64,000 nt of DNA from Clostridium minihomine (GTDB lineage Bacteria; Bacillota; Clostridia; Oscillospirales; Acutalibacteraceae): NCBI RefSeq assembly GCF_900240385.1, contig NZ_OEQH01000003.1, positions 62,001 through 126,000 on the forward strand. Reading direction: 5' to 3'. Within the stretch, counting starts at the first letter, position 1, and every line of letters starts with the position of its first letter. Position numbers and translations under genes: made by a program. The notes beneath the pieces were generated by a model. The model was not told the DNA's origin and ran no database searches. It saw only the letters and a list, made by a program, of their open reading frames with translations. Shown here piece after piece: positions 16,466 to 24,242 of the stretch.

Positions 16466-16483
16466 GAGGTTATTATACCACAA
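16466..16483 (-). promoter_or_regulatory. Extended -10 promoter upstream of the LysR gene
   Basis: On the minus strand TGGTATAATAACCTCAC contains an extended -10 (TGG-TATAAT). The same 17 bases occur on the plus strand at 42018-42034, so this may be part of a dispersed element. No matching -35 is visible. Distance to the LysR start is about 145 bases. Confidence 0.5.
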
Positions 16484-16499
16484 TTATAATCTCAAACGG

Positions 16500-16900
16500 C
16501 AAACCTTTTGAGGAATGTTTTGTTTTGATTTGACCAGCAAAAGGGAAAGGCTTCTTCTGTTTCGTTCTGTTTCTTTTGTGTTTGAACAGGTGCGAAACGG
16601 TTTATTTGTGGTTCTTTCCGGCTTTCGCGTTCGGATTACCTTGACAACCGGACTGGCTTCTTTTATACTAAAGACATTATATCAGTCAAGCTCAAAGTTT
16701 GGCTTGGCTGGCACAGCCGGATTTTTAGTGGCGCTAACAATAACGAAGCTGTTGGCTTTTATCTTAAAAGCTTCACTGGTTTGTTGTGGGAGCGATCGTT
16801 CTGTGATCCCGAAGCAGTATTGTGCCAAACTGGAATCGGAAGAATGTTTTGATGGCAGGGTGATATTCAGATGCTGAATTTCACCTTATCTTTTACCCGG
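16500..16900. other. Gap with only a weak open frame
   Basis: A 120-codon plus-strand frame starting at ATG 16515 is hydrophobic in its middle, but its only Shine-Dalgarno-like bases directly touch the start codon, and I recognise no family. It is more likely non-coding or a remnant. Nothing else is supported here. Confidence 0.4.
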
Positions 16901-16923
16901 TAGTTAGACTTAGCTAACTTAGC
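16901..16923. promoter_or_regulatory. DtxR/MntR-like operator
   Basis: GTTAG-ACTTAG-CTAAC (16903-16918), extended by a further CTTAG, resembles the TTAG/CTAA inverted repeats bound by iron- and manganese-dependent DtxR-family repressors. The nearest gene to the right encodes such a regulator, about 290 bases away. Confidence 0.45.
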
Positions 16924-17021
16924 GAAAGGAGAGATTTTTCTAACCCAAAAGAATAACGTACTGTTCTTGGCAAACATCTTTTTATTCTACAAAAAATAAA
17001 GACATGTGAGGCGGTTGGGGT

Positions 17022-17061
17022 TCGTGCAGAAAAATGGAAGGATACCTCTTTTTCTGCACGA
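17022..17061. repeat. Long perfect hairpin without T-tract
   Basis: TCGTGCAGAAAAA and TTTTTCTGCACGA are 13-base exact complements around a 14-base interior. Neither side carries the T-run of a terminator. It may be an RNA leader structure for the metalloregulator gene, a paired regulator site, or the ends of a lost small element. Confidence 0.6.
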
Positions 17062-17209
17062 CGGGAAGGAGAAGGAACCTTAGAAAGCTTTTTCCCGCCA
17101 ATTTCCATTTGCTGTTTTACCAATCGTTTTGTCATGTAATTTCATGATATTTTATCAAATCCCCAAAAGCATAAGAATCGCTTTGTTTTTTAGTGAAAGG
17201 AGGAAAACA

Positions 17210-17632
17210 ATGAATTTGACATCTTCTTTGCAGAATTATTTGAAGATGACGTACGAGCTTTCTGCCACAGGCAAGGGCGTGCGGGTGTCGGATATCGCAG
17301 CAAAATTAAACGTTTCCAAATCCAGCGTCTGCCTGGCGGTGCAAAAGCTGCAAAAGCATGATTTAGTCACTCGGGATGCAGAGCGCCTGATTTATCTAAC
17401 TTCTGCCGGAGAGCGAGAGGCAGTTATGGCATATGATAAATTTGCGATTTTGCAACAATTTTTATTGGATGAGCTGGGGGTAAGCCCGGCAACGGCGGCA
17501 TCTGACGCCAGTGAAATTGAGCATCTGATTAGCTACGATACCTTATGTGCCCTGTGCCGGCTGGTGAACCAGGGAAAACAGGCTTCGTGCCGGGTGGGGT
17601 GCCACAAGGGAATGCATTGTGTTTCTGGTTAA
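17210..17632 (+). CDS. DtxR/MntR-family metal-dependent regulator
   Basis: A 140-residue protein with the N-terminal winged helix of the iron-dependent repressor family (SLQNYLKMTYELS, then VSDIAAKLNVSKSSVCLAVQKL) and the start of the dimerisation/metal domain (ASEIEHLIS, which carries the family's E-x-x-H-type ligands). The tail is unusual: CRVGCHKGMHC supplies three Cys and two His. The ATG at 17210 follows AAAGGAGGAAAA and is preferred over an upstream alternative. Length matches MntR-like proteins without an SH3 domain. Probably controls iron or manganese uptake; no transporter gene lies beside it. Confidence 0.85.
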   Translation: MNLTSSLQNYLKMTYELSATGKGVRVSDIAAKLNVSKSSVCLAVQKLQKHDLVTRDAERLIYLTSAGEREAVMAYDKFAILQQFLLDELGVSPATAASDASEIEHLISYDTLCALCRLVNQGKQASCRVGCHKGMHCVSG

Positions 17633-17648
17633 ATCCTCTTAGTGTAAC

Positions 17649-17668
17649 AAAGCTGAAAAGCTTTTTTT
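17649..17668 (+). terminator. Short terminator after the metalloregulator
   Basis: AAAGCT/AGCTTT stem with a four-base loop and a run of seven Ts. Confidence 0.55.
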
Positions 17669-17699
17669 AAAAGAAGTTTGCTTCTGCAAATCAAGAGTC

Positions 17700-17738
17700 A
17701 AAAGGTTCTGCGAAAAGTTAAATTCGCAGAACCTTTTT
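17700..17738. terminator. Strong bidirectional terminator
   Basis: A 15-bp perfect stem (AAAAGGTTCTGCGAA and its complement) with an eight-base loop and T-tracts on both strands, serving the convergent metalloregulator and FAD-protein genes. Confidence 0.85.
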
Positions 17739-17861
17739 TGGTTGGAACAACAGTATCAACATTCATTTGTCAGGTGTCACATAAAAAGAATGAAACAAAC
17801 GCCAAACAAAAACTGTGTGCAAAAGAGAACAAATGCAGATTCACAGGAATCCCAACATTGT

Positions 17862-19301
17862 CTAATCAGATATCCCCGAATTGAGTTTTTGGCCGATATC
17901 CCTTGCCACGACCACCCCGGTGACAGAGGCCTGCATCAGTCCGCGTGTAATGCCCGCGCCGTCACCGATGGCATAAAGATGATCCACAGAGGTTTCAAAG
18001 TTGTTTTTCACTTTTACCTTCGAGGAATAGAATTTGACTTCAACACCATACAGTAATGTGTTTTTAGAGTAAAGTCCGGGGGCAATTTTATCAAAGGCTC
18101 GCAAGCCTTCCACCACGCTGGTCAAATGGCGATGGGGAAGAACGAAAGACAAATCGCCGGGCACTGCGTTTTTTAAAGTGGGAATGGTGGTGGAGCGTTT
18201 GAGCCGGGATAGATCGGTGCGGCGCCCCAACAGAAGATCGCCCAAGCGCTGCACCATAATTCCTCCCCCGGTCAGCATATTGCCCAGCTGGGCGATATAG
18301 CGTCCATACTCAATGGGCTGGCGGAAGGGTTCTGTAAAGTGCGTGGAAACCAGCATGGCAAAATTGGTATTATCGGTTCGCTTCTCTTCATCGGCATAGC
18401 TGTGTCCGTTTACCACGGCAATTCCGCTGTTGCCCACACCGCCATCGTAATGTTCTTCACTGACAATTCCGCCGGGGTTCATGCAAAAGGTGCGTACCTT
18501 GTTTTCAAAGGTGTCGGAATAATAGACCAGTTTGGCTTCGTATAAGTGTTTGGTCAGGGGATCCATCACCGCGTTGGGAACTTCTACCCGCACGCCGATG
18601 TCCACGGCATTGTTGGTGGTGGAAATCTGATTTTCCTGTGCGATTCGGTTCAGCCAATCGGCTCCGCCTCTCCCGGGAGCCACAATGATATAAGGGGCGG
18701 TGTAGCATTTCTGCTCCCCTTTTTTGTTCCGCGTCCAAACTCCGGTGGCTTTTCCGTTTTCGGTTTGGATACGTTCCGCAGAGGTATACTCTAAAAAAGT
18801 AAAGGTTTCTTTTGCGCTCAGATACTCATACATCTGGCTGAGCACCTGAAAGGAATATTCCGTCCCCATATGGCGCACGGGACAGGGGATCAGCTGAATA
18901 TTGTTTTTTCTGGCATCATAAGCGATTTTTTCAGCAAATTTATCGCTCAAACCATACACGGTTTCCGGTGCGCCAAAATGCAGATACAGCTGATCGGCAT
19001 ACTCAATCAGCTGCTGCACTTCTTCTGTGGGAAGATAATCCGTAACATTTCCGCCCACTTCATAAGAAAGCGACAGCTTGCCGTCGGAAAAGGCTCCGGC
19101 ACCCGCCCAGCCGTTCATAATGTGACAGGGCTGGCAATGGGCACAAATTCCCCGGGTTCTGGCGGGGCAGGCGCGCCGCTGAATGGTGCTGCCGCTGTCT
19201 AACATCAGAATTCGTGCTCGGGGGGCGACTTTTTCCAGTTCCAGTGCCGCGAAAATTCCAGCAGGACCTGCGCCGACAATAATTACGTCATACTCAAACA
19301 T
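17862..19301 (-). CDS. NAD(P)/FAD-dependent dehydrogenase (COG2509 type)
   Basis: A 479-residue flavoprotein. The N-terminal FAD motif YDVIIVGAGPAGIFAALEL is followed by the family hallmark PARTRGICAHCQPC and GWAGAGAFSDGKL; the C-terminal FAD contact is YAIGDGAGITRG. These proteins are conserved across anaerobes, but their reaction is not established. I use ATG 19301, preceded by GGGAGG, rather than an in-frame start eleven codons upstream. It is a single gene, with terminators on its downstream side. Confidence 0.88.
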   Translation of the reverse strand: MFEYDVIIVGAGPAGIFAALELEKVAPRARILMLDSGSTIQRRACPARTRGICAHCQPCHIMNGWAGAGAFSDGKLSLSYEVGGNVTDYLPTEEVQQLIEYADQLYLHFGAPETVYGLSDKFAEKIAYDARKNNIQLIPCPVRHMGTEYSFQVLSQMYEYLSAKETFTFLEYTSAERIQTENGKATGVWTRNKKGEQKCYTAPYIIVAPGRGGADWLNRIAQENQISTTNNAVDIGVRVEVPNAVMDPLTKHLYEAKLVYYSDTFENKVRTFCMNPGGIVSEEHYDGGVGNSGIAVVNGHSYADEEKRTDNTNFAMLVSTHFTEPFRQPIEYGRYIAQLGNMLTGGGIMVQRLGDLLLGRRTDLSRLKRSTTIPTLKNAVPGDLSFVLPHRHLTSVVEGLRAFDKIAPGLYSKNTLLYGVEVKFYSSKVKVKNNFETSVDHLYAIGDGAGITRGLMQASVTGVVVARDIGQKLNSGISD

Positions 19302-19412
19302 CAGTTGACCTCCCAAATCAAAATCACACAACAAAAAAGAACCTGACGGAGAAATCCGGCAAGTTTTGCTTCATGGCACACATGCACCCAGAATAAAGAA
19401 AAATGATCGGCG

Positions 19413-19535
19413 TTACAGGTAGAACGCGGCGGTCAAAACAGAACCAGCCATTAAAACAGCGCAAACCAAAGCTACAATGCGCACAATTAATGTGTGGTTA
19501 CTTACTTTTTCTTTTTTCTTTTTCTTGTCCGGCAT
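19413..19535 (-). CDS. Small single-pass membrane protein (40 residues)
   Basis: Translated by eye: ATG 19535 follows AGGAGG at good spacing. The product starts MPDKKKKKEK (a strongly basic cytoplasmic head), then has one hydrophobic segment of about 22 residues (LIVRIVALVCAVLMAG core) and ends shortly after, at FYL. It resembles other tiny basic-head membrane proteins of Firmicutes, but I cannot assign a family. It lies alone between the FAD-protein gene and the LCP gene, transcribed leftwards. Confidence 0.7.
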   Translation of the reverse strand: MPDKKKKKEKVSNHTLIVRIVALVCAVLMAGSVLTAAFYL

Positions 19536-19724
19536 AATAGCGCCTCCTGTTCATAACCTATTTTATTGTACACAAAACAAAGAGAAAATATGTTACCGTG
19601 CTGTAAACAAATGATTCAGAAGCAGAGAGAAGGGGGAGGGGTAGGCCCCGATGCTTGACAAGCGTTTTTATTTGCAATAGAATTAGTTTCAATAACAGGC
19701 AGGGAAGCAGAACAGGAGTATAGT

Positions 19725-20816
19725 ATGGCAAAAAAAGATGATTACCGCCGCGGCCGTGGCTCTAACCGTCCGCCAAGCGGGGAAATAGACCGGTATAATT
19801 ATATTGATCGGGATCTGTACAGCAGCAGTGAACGGGAGGTCTCCAGTTCTTCGAGCCCTGCCAAACGACGCAGGACAAAAAAGAAGAAAAAGGGCAAAAA
19901 GGCATTAACATTGGCTTTGTGTCTGCTGTTTTTACTGGGTGCAGGTATTTTTGTCTATGCCAGCTCGTTACTTTCACAAATTAATCGGGACACCACAAAT
20001 GCGGACAGTTATATTCAGCAGCCGTCAGATGCCCCCCAGTGGGATGTGATGTCGGACAAGAAGGTCACGAACATTTTGCTTTTGGGCACGGATCGTGAGA
20101 AAGACGGATTGCAGCGGTCTGACACAATGATGCTGGTGTCAATTGATAACAAAAACAAAGTCATTAAGCTGACTTCTTTTCTTCGAGATTTGTATGTAGA
20201 AATTCCCACCGTTGGAAAAACCAGGCTGAATGCGGCTTATAGCAATGGCGGCGCAGCGCTTGCCATGCAGACTATAGAAAATAATTTTCGGGTTAATATC
20301 GATCAGTTTGTGACCATTGATGTAGACAGCTTTGCTGAAATTATTGATAAAATGGGTGGCATTGAAGTCAATGTCAGTCAGCCTGAGGCTGACGAGATGA
20401 ACCGGGTGATGGATGCGCAGATGAGCGCAGGAAAAAATCACATGCGCGGAACACTGGCGCTGTATTATTCCAGAATCCGGATGATTGACAGTGATTTTGC
20501 GCGCACCAACCGGCAGCGAAAAGTCGTTGGCTGCATGGTGGACAAGCTAAAGACCAAAAATCCCATTGAACTTTCGTCATTGCTGCACGATTACATGGGA
20601 TATGTGACCACCAACCTGACCGACGGGGAAATGCTGGGGCTGGCTGCCAATGCAATCGGCCTGATGAATTATCCGATTGAAACTATGCATATCCCGCAAG
20701 GCGGAATGTATGAGGATCGGGATATTTCAGGGGCGAAGGTGTTGGTGCCGGACTTGGAAGGAAACAGCAAAGAACTGCGTGAGTTTCTTTATGGGAAAGA
20801 CCAGACAATGCAATAA
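19725..20816 (+). CDS. LytR-CpsA-Psr (LCP) family ligase
   Basis: A 363-residue protein: a charged cytoplasmic N-terminus rich in Arg, Ser and Lys (residues 1-60), one transmembrane anchor (about 61-83), then the extracellular LCP domain. Key family motifs are present: LLLGTDREKDGLQRSDTMML, with Asp and Arg residues for polyprenyl-phosphate and Mg, SFLRDLYVEIP, and RLNAAYSNGG. LCP enzymes attach teichoic-acid or capsule polymers to peptidoglycan. Start ATG 19725 follows AGGAG. A monocistronic unit with its own terminator. Confidence 0.93.
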   Translation: MAKKDDYRRGRGSNRPPSGEIDRYNYIDRDLYSSSEREVSSSSSPAKRRRTKKKKKGKKALTLALCLLFLLGAGIFVYASSLLSQINRDTTNADSYIQQPSDAPQWDVMSDKKVTNILLLGTDREKDGLQRSDTMMLVSIDNKNKVIKLTSFLRDLYVEIPTVGKTRLNAAYSNGGAALAMQTIENNFRVNIDQFVTIDVDSFAEIIDKMGGIEVNVSQPEADEMNRVMDAQMSAGKNHMRGTLALYYSRIRMIDSDFARTNRQRKVVGCMVDKLKTKNPIELSSLLHDYMGYVTTNLTDGEMLGLAANAIGLMNYPIETMHIPQGGMYEDRDISGAKVLVPDLEGNSKELREFLYGKDQTMQ

Positions 20817-20824
20817 AATGATTC

Positions 20825-20857
20825 AAAAAGCCCTTTCGCACAGCGAAAGGGCTTTTC
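20825..20857 (+). terminator. Terminator of the LCP gene
   Basis: AAAAGCCCTTTCGC / GCGAAAGGGCTTTT with an ACA loop, ending in CTTTC. A-run and T-run on both sides make it potentially bidirectional. Confidence 0.85.
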
Positions 20858-21223
20858 TTTCTGCACAGCAGGAAAAAATAGAGATGATGATAGCAAGCGG
20901 ATGGATAGTTCCACAAAAGCAGTTATTGCAGCGATAATGTTCCATGATTTATAAAAATAAATTTTTGTTTATTTGCTTTTTGTTTATTTTAAAAAAATTA
21001 TCTATGTTATAACAAAGACAGAAGAATTTTAATTGGATCTGTTTTCCAAATTAATGTTCAAAATTGGAGATGAAAAGTCTGCTGTTGGAAAGAAAAAATT
21101 TATTGTTTCAAAGCAAAGTGTTTTGCTTTGAACGATAGTAATGGGCCATAAGAAATACATCTGCATCCAATCAATAAAAGAGGTTTTGGGGTGAAATTTT
21201 TTTGAAATAGGGAGGGAAACCAT
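20858..21223. other. AT-rich gap with a hairpin
   Basis: No gene is supported. TTCAAAGCAAA / TTTGCTTTGAA (21107-21132) is an 11-bp perfect hairpin with a four-base loop and no T-run on its plus-strand 3' side. The rest is AT-rich leader of the first lipoprotein gene. Confidence 0.5.
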
Positions 21224-21832
21224 GTGAAAAAAATGCTGGGGTGCCTGACCGCTGTGCTATTGCTTTTTTCCGGATGCAATTCGATGCCGTTTCGGGATGA
21301 AATAAGATTGACACCGCTGAGAGAAGATCAGCAGCAGATCGTCAAAATGATATCTGGACAGGATAAAGTATTTCTGTTTGATTATCATACGAAAAAATCG
21401 TATCGATATGCTAAGATATGGGCCGATATCTATCAGGATGGCCAGTTAGTGGAACCTGGGGCTGCTGAAATTGAGCTGCCGGTAGAAACTGCCAAAGGCC
21501 GGAAAGGGCAATTTTCTATTTCGATTCGTACCACACCCAGTTATCAGTGGATGTTTTCAATTTCAGATTCCGATTCCGGAATCAGCAGTATTTTAATCCC
21601 CGTAGAGATTTATTCCGAAAAAAGTGCTTATATTGAAGGTTCTCTCAATCAATCGGAAGAGATCGTAGCAGGCAAAGAAATATTTTTATGTGGCCGGATG
21701 TTTTCCGATGGAAATAAAGGTTTGCGGTTTTATGGGGGAAAACAGTATCTGGAAAATCCAGAGCTTTTAAAAGAGTATTCCTATGCGCATGTCATCAAAT
21801 GTTGTTTCTATGATGAGAAACCGGATGTTTGA
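21224..21832 (+). CDS. Putative lipoprotein, tandem copy 1
   Basis: A 202-residue exported protein. The GTG start at 21224 follows AGGGAGGGAAAC; the overlapping ATG is followed at once by a stop, so GTG is the only sensible start. The signal peptide has lipobox LFSGC (Cys 19). The family is not recognised. It is a clear paralogue of the next gene: both share EI-LTPL/LKPL after the signal, a D-YQ-G-LVEP stretch and a C-terminal YSYAH-(I/V)-KCCF motif. Probably outer-face-anchored; function unknown. Confidence 0.8.
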   Translation: MKKMLGCLTAVLLLFSGCNSMPFRDEIRLTPLREDQQQIVKMISGQDKVFLFDYHTKKSYRYAKIWADIYQDGQLVEPGAAEIELPVETAKGRKGQFSISIRTTPSYQWMFSISDSDSGISSILIPVEIYSEKSAYIEGSLNQSEEIVAGKEIFLCGRMFSDGNKGLRFYGGKQYLENPELLKEYSYAHVIKCCFYDEKPDV

Positions 21833-22004
21833 AACTATTTCTAATATTCATTTTGTGATTCTTTGTAAAAAAACAGTTGTCTATTTTGGAACGAATAAGT
21901 CCCGGTGAATAATAGGAGAAAGAAAGATTTCCCGTATTTTGAGGGATTAATTCCGTTAGAAATCAAATAAAAGAGTGTAAGGGATATGAAAAGGAGGAAA
22001 CGAG

Positions 22005-22610
22005 TTGAAGCGAATTTTGGCGTGTGTGGCAGCGTTGATTCTTCTTACCGGGTGCAGGTTGGGCTCGCCTCAGGATGAGATAACATTAAAACCTCTTAAT
22101 GAAGCTCAGAAAGAGGTTTTAAATTATTTAGAATCACGAGATGAGCTGTTAATATTTGAGTATGCAACCGAAACACCATATCAGTATGTGAAGTTTTGGG
22201 TAGACGTGTATCAAAATGGGGAATTGGTAGAACCCGAGTTGGCTAAGATGGAGTCGATGTCAGATTCTTCGATTGGACAAAAGGGAAAAGTGGCATTACA
22301 TATTCGTCGTGATCCAGATTACCACTGGACTTTTACTGATGATTCCAGCGATGGGGTTTTGGCAAGGGGGGGAACCGGTGTCAGCAAGCTTTATCACGAA
22401 GGATCAGGGTATAGCGGCGTCAGCAATGAAACGCATAAAATTGTGGAAGATCAGGTCATGCTGTTGTACAGCACTTTGTTCGGTGATCCGGAAAAATCCA
22501 CAGTTACCTATTATATGGAACAGGAATATCTGGATCATCCCGAGTTATTAAAAGAATATTCTTATGCTCATCTGGTCAAGTGCTGTTTTTCAAATCACCC
22601 GATCGATTGA
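22005..22610 (+). CDS. Putative lipoprotein, tandem copy 2
   Basis: A 201-residue paralogue of the upstream gene. It starts with TTG 22005 after AAAAGGAGGAAACGAG and has lipobox LLTGC. Shared landmarks: VYQNGELVEPE, EYLDHPELLKEYSYAH and a terminal KCCF. Divergence is spread over the whole length, so the duplication is not recent. The 172-base gap between copies has no terminator, so they may share a transcript. Two Cys in the conserved KCC could pair or bind metal; inference only. Confidence 0.8.
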   Translation: MKRILACVAALILLTGCRLGSPQDEITLKPLNEAQKEVLNYLESRDELLIFEYATETPYQYVKFWVDVYQNGELVEPELAKMESMSDSSIGQKGKVALHIRRDPDYHWTFTDDSSDGVLARGGTGVSKLYHEGSGYSGVSNETHKIVEDQVMLLYSTLFGDPEKSTVTYYMEQEYLDHPELLKEYSYAHLVKCCFSNHPID

Positions 22611-22704
22611 TTGACAGAAAAAAGGAAACAGACCGATTCTATAAACGGAGAAGCTGCCTGTAAAGAAGCTGAAATATAAATTAACCTGCATATGCGGACA
22701 CAGA

Positions 22705-22734
22705 AAACCCCTTTTGCAATTGCAAAAGGGGTTT
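22705..22734 (+). terminator. Perfect-palindrome terminator after the lipoprotein pair
   Basis: AAACCCCTTTTGCAA and its exact complement, with an A-run before it and GTTTAATA after it. Confidence 0.75.
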
Positions 22735-22737
22735 AAT

Positions 22738-22780
22738 AACACAAAAGCCCCACCGGTCAAACCGATGGGGCTTTTGTGTT
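22738..22780 (-). terminator. Terminator of the tcdA unit
   Basis: AACACAAAAGCCCC / GGGGCTTTTGTGTT stem with a small inner CGGT/ACCG helix; the T-rich side serves the leftward tcdA transcript. Confidence 0.75.
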
Positions 22781-22849
22781 ATATGCTAATACATCCATTT
22801 AGGATTTTGATTCATTTTTTCCTGCGGTATAAGATGAGAGCATAAGGGC

Positions 22850-23608
22850 CTATCGGATTCCAGTCAAATCCTTTACCACTTCCCCCGCCAAAATCAGGCC
22901 GGCTACGGAAGGAACAAAAGAAATGCTGCCCGGCACTTGCCGGCGAATGGTGCATTTTCGTTTGGTGTCCGGCGGGCAGATGCAATTGTGCTTGCAGCTG
23001 TTTGCGTCGTCATCAATGGGGGTCAGAGCCACTTCTTTTGAGTACACCACTTTTAAAGAATCAATGCCGCGTTTTCTCAGTTCGTTGCGCATGACCCGGG
23101 CAAGCGGACATACTGAGGTTTCGTAAATATCCGCCACTTCAAACCGGGTGGGATCCAGTTTGTTTCCTGCACCCATGCAGCTGATGATCGGCACATTGGC
23201 CGCTTTGGCCCGTTCAATTAAAATCAGCTTGGAAGAAATGGTGTCAATGGCGTCTACCAAATAGTCATAGGCGCTCAGGTCAAACTCATCCGCGTTGTCT
23301 TTGCCGTAAAAGGTTTCATAGGCTTCCACCTGCGCCTTGGGATTGATGTCCAGAATCCGTTCTTTCATCACATCTACTTTCTTTTTCCCCACGGTTTTCC
23401 GGGTGGCGATGATTTGCCGGTTGATGTTGGTCAGGCAAACCCGGTCATCATCAAACAGCGCAAAGTGCCCCACGCCCGATCGTGCCAAGGCTTCTACGGT
23501 AAAACCGCCTACGCCGCCAATTCCAAACACGGCTACCTTTGCCTGCTTTAACCGTTCCATTGCCGGTTCACCCAGCAAAAGCTGGGTTCTTGAAAATTCA
23601 TTGAGCAT
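22850..23608 (-). CDS. tcdA: tRNA threonylcarbamoyladenosine dehydratase
   Basis: A 252-residue ThiF/E1-like protein that uses ATP to cyclise t6A37 of ANN-decoding tRNAs to ct6A. It has RTQLLLGEPAMERL at the start (typical of TcdA/CsdL), nucleotide loop GIGGVGGFTVEALARSG, the Arg finger region NINRQIIAT and a Cys cluster, CKHNCICPPDTKRKC, near 210-224. The mtaB gene (ms2t6A) 2 kb away acts on the same base, but it is not in the same operon. Confidence 0.92.
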   Translation of the reverse strand: MLNEFSRTQLLLGEPAMERLKQAKVAVFGIGGVGGFTVEALARSGVGHFALFDDDRVCLTNINRQIIATRKTVGKKKVDVMKERILDINPKAQVEAYETFYGKDNADEFDLSAYDYLVDAIDTISSKLILIERAKAANVPIISCMGAGNKLDPTRFEVADIYETSVCPLARVMRNELRKRGIDSLKVVYSKEVALTPIDDDANSCKHNCICPPDTKRKCTIRRQVPGSISFVPSVAGLILAGEVVKDLTGIR

Positions 23609-23748
23609 TGCTTGTTCCCCTTTTAACTGTTTGCCGGTTTGAAACCGGGCGTGTGTATTCCTGCGGTATGAACCATAATATTGTGTTTTTAGCGGTAAAG
23701 CAATTCTTTGCAGTCCTGCGTGAATGCTTTTTTATTGATTAAAAATCG

Positions 23749-23772
23749 AAAGTGGGAATAAAATACCCACAA
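23749..23772 (-). terminator. Terminator after the DUF1294 gene
   Basis: GTGGG / CCCAC stem read leftwards with a nine-base interior, followed by TTTCGATTTTT. Stem is short. Confidence 0.5.
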
Positions 23773-23838
23773 TAAAAGCTCTGTGAAGATTCTTCTGGGT
23801 TATTATACTGTTTTTTTCGGATGCCGTAAAGATCTAAG

Positions 23839-24123
23839 TTACTGTATGGAAAGATAAACCAAAAGTAACTGAATCAAAATCATGGCAGGCAAGCCCAGCA
23901 TAAAGCTTTTGTGCTGGGTTTTGTGGCGAATCAGGTGCATGGTGACCAGCATGGCAGGGGAACCCCCAAGCACCGCTAATGTCCAAAGTGTTTTTTCCGG
24001 AACTCTTCTTTTGTTCAGGCGGGCTCTTTTTTTATCAAAAACCGTCACCAAAGCGGCGGCCAGATTGATGCCGCCGATATAGACGGAAATCAGCTGGGGG
24101 TAAGTTAGAAACAGATTCAGCAT
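23839..24123 (-). CDS. DUF1294 small membrane protein
   Basis: A 94-residue membrane protein with three hydrophobic segments and the DUF1294 landmarks: FDKKRARLNKRRVPEKTLW, LGGSPAMLV and RHKTQHKSF. The function of the family is unknown. It is divergent from the glycosidase gene to its right. Confidence 0.88.
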   Translation of the reverse strand: MLNLFLTYPQLISVYIGGINLAAALVTVFDKKRARLNKRRVPEKTLWTLAVLGGSPAMLVTMHLIRHKTQHKSFMLGLPAMILIQLLLVYLSIQ

Positions 24124-24242
24124 AGTCGGCTCTCTTTCTTGTCCAATATTTTTTCTGTACAGGTCTTTTTCGCACGGAAAGGGACTATAAATATAGGGAA
24201 ACGATCAAGGACGGGTTAAAATCAAGAAGGGGGATTGTGAAA

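Noticed and set aside
16515-16877. 120-codon hydrophobic frame
   Set aside because: Shine-Dalgarno bases touch the start codon, no family recognised and no coupling to neighbours; listed only as gap content.
20818-20937. Short frame running through the LCP terminator
   Set aside because: It encodes the terminator hairpin itself; no ribosome site.
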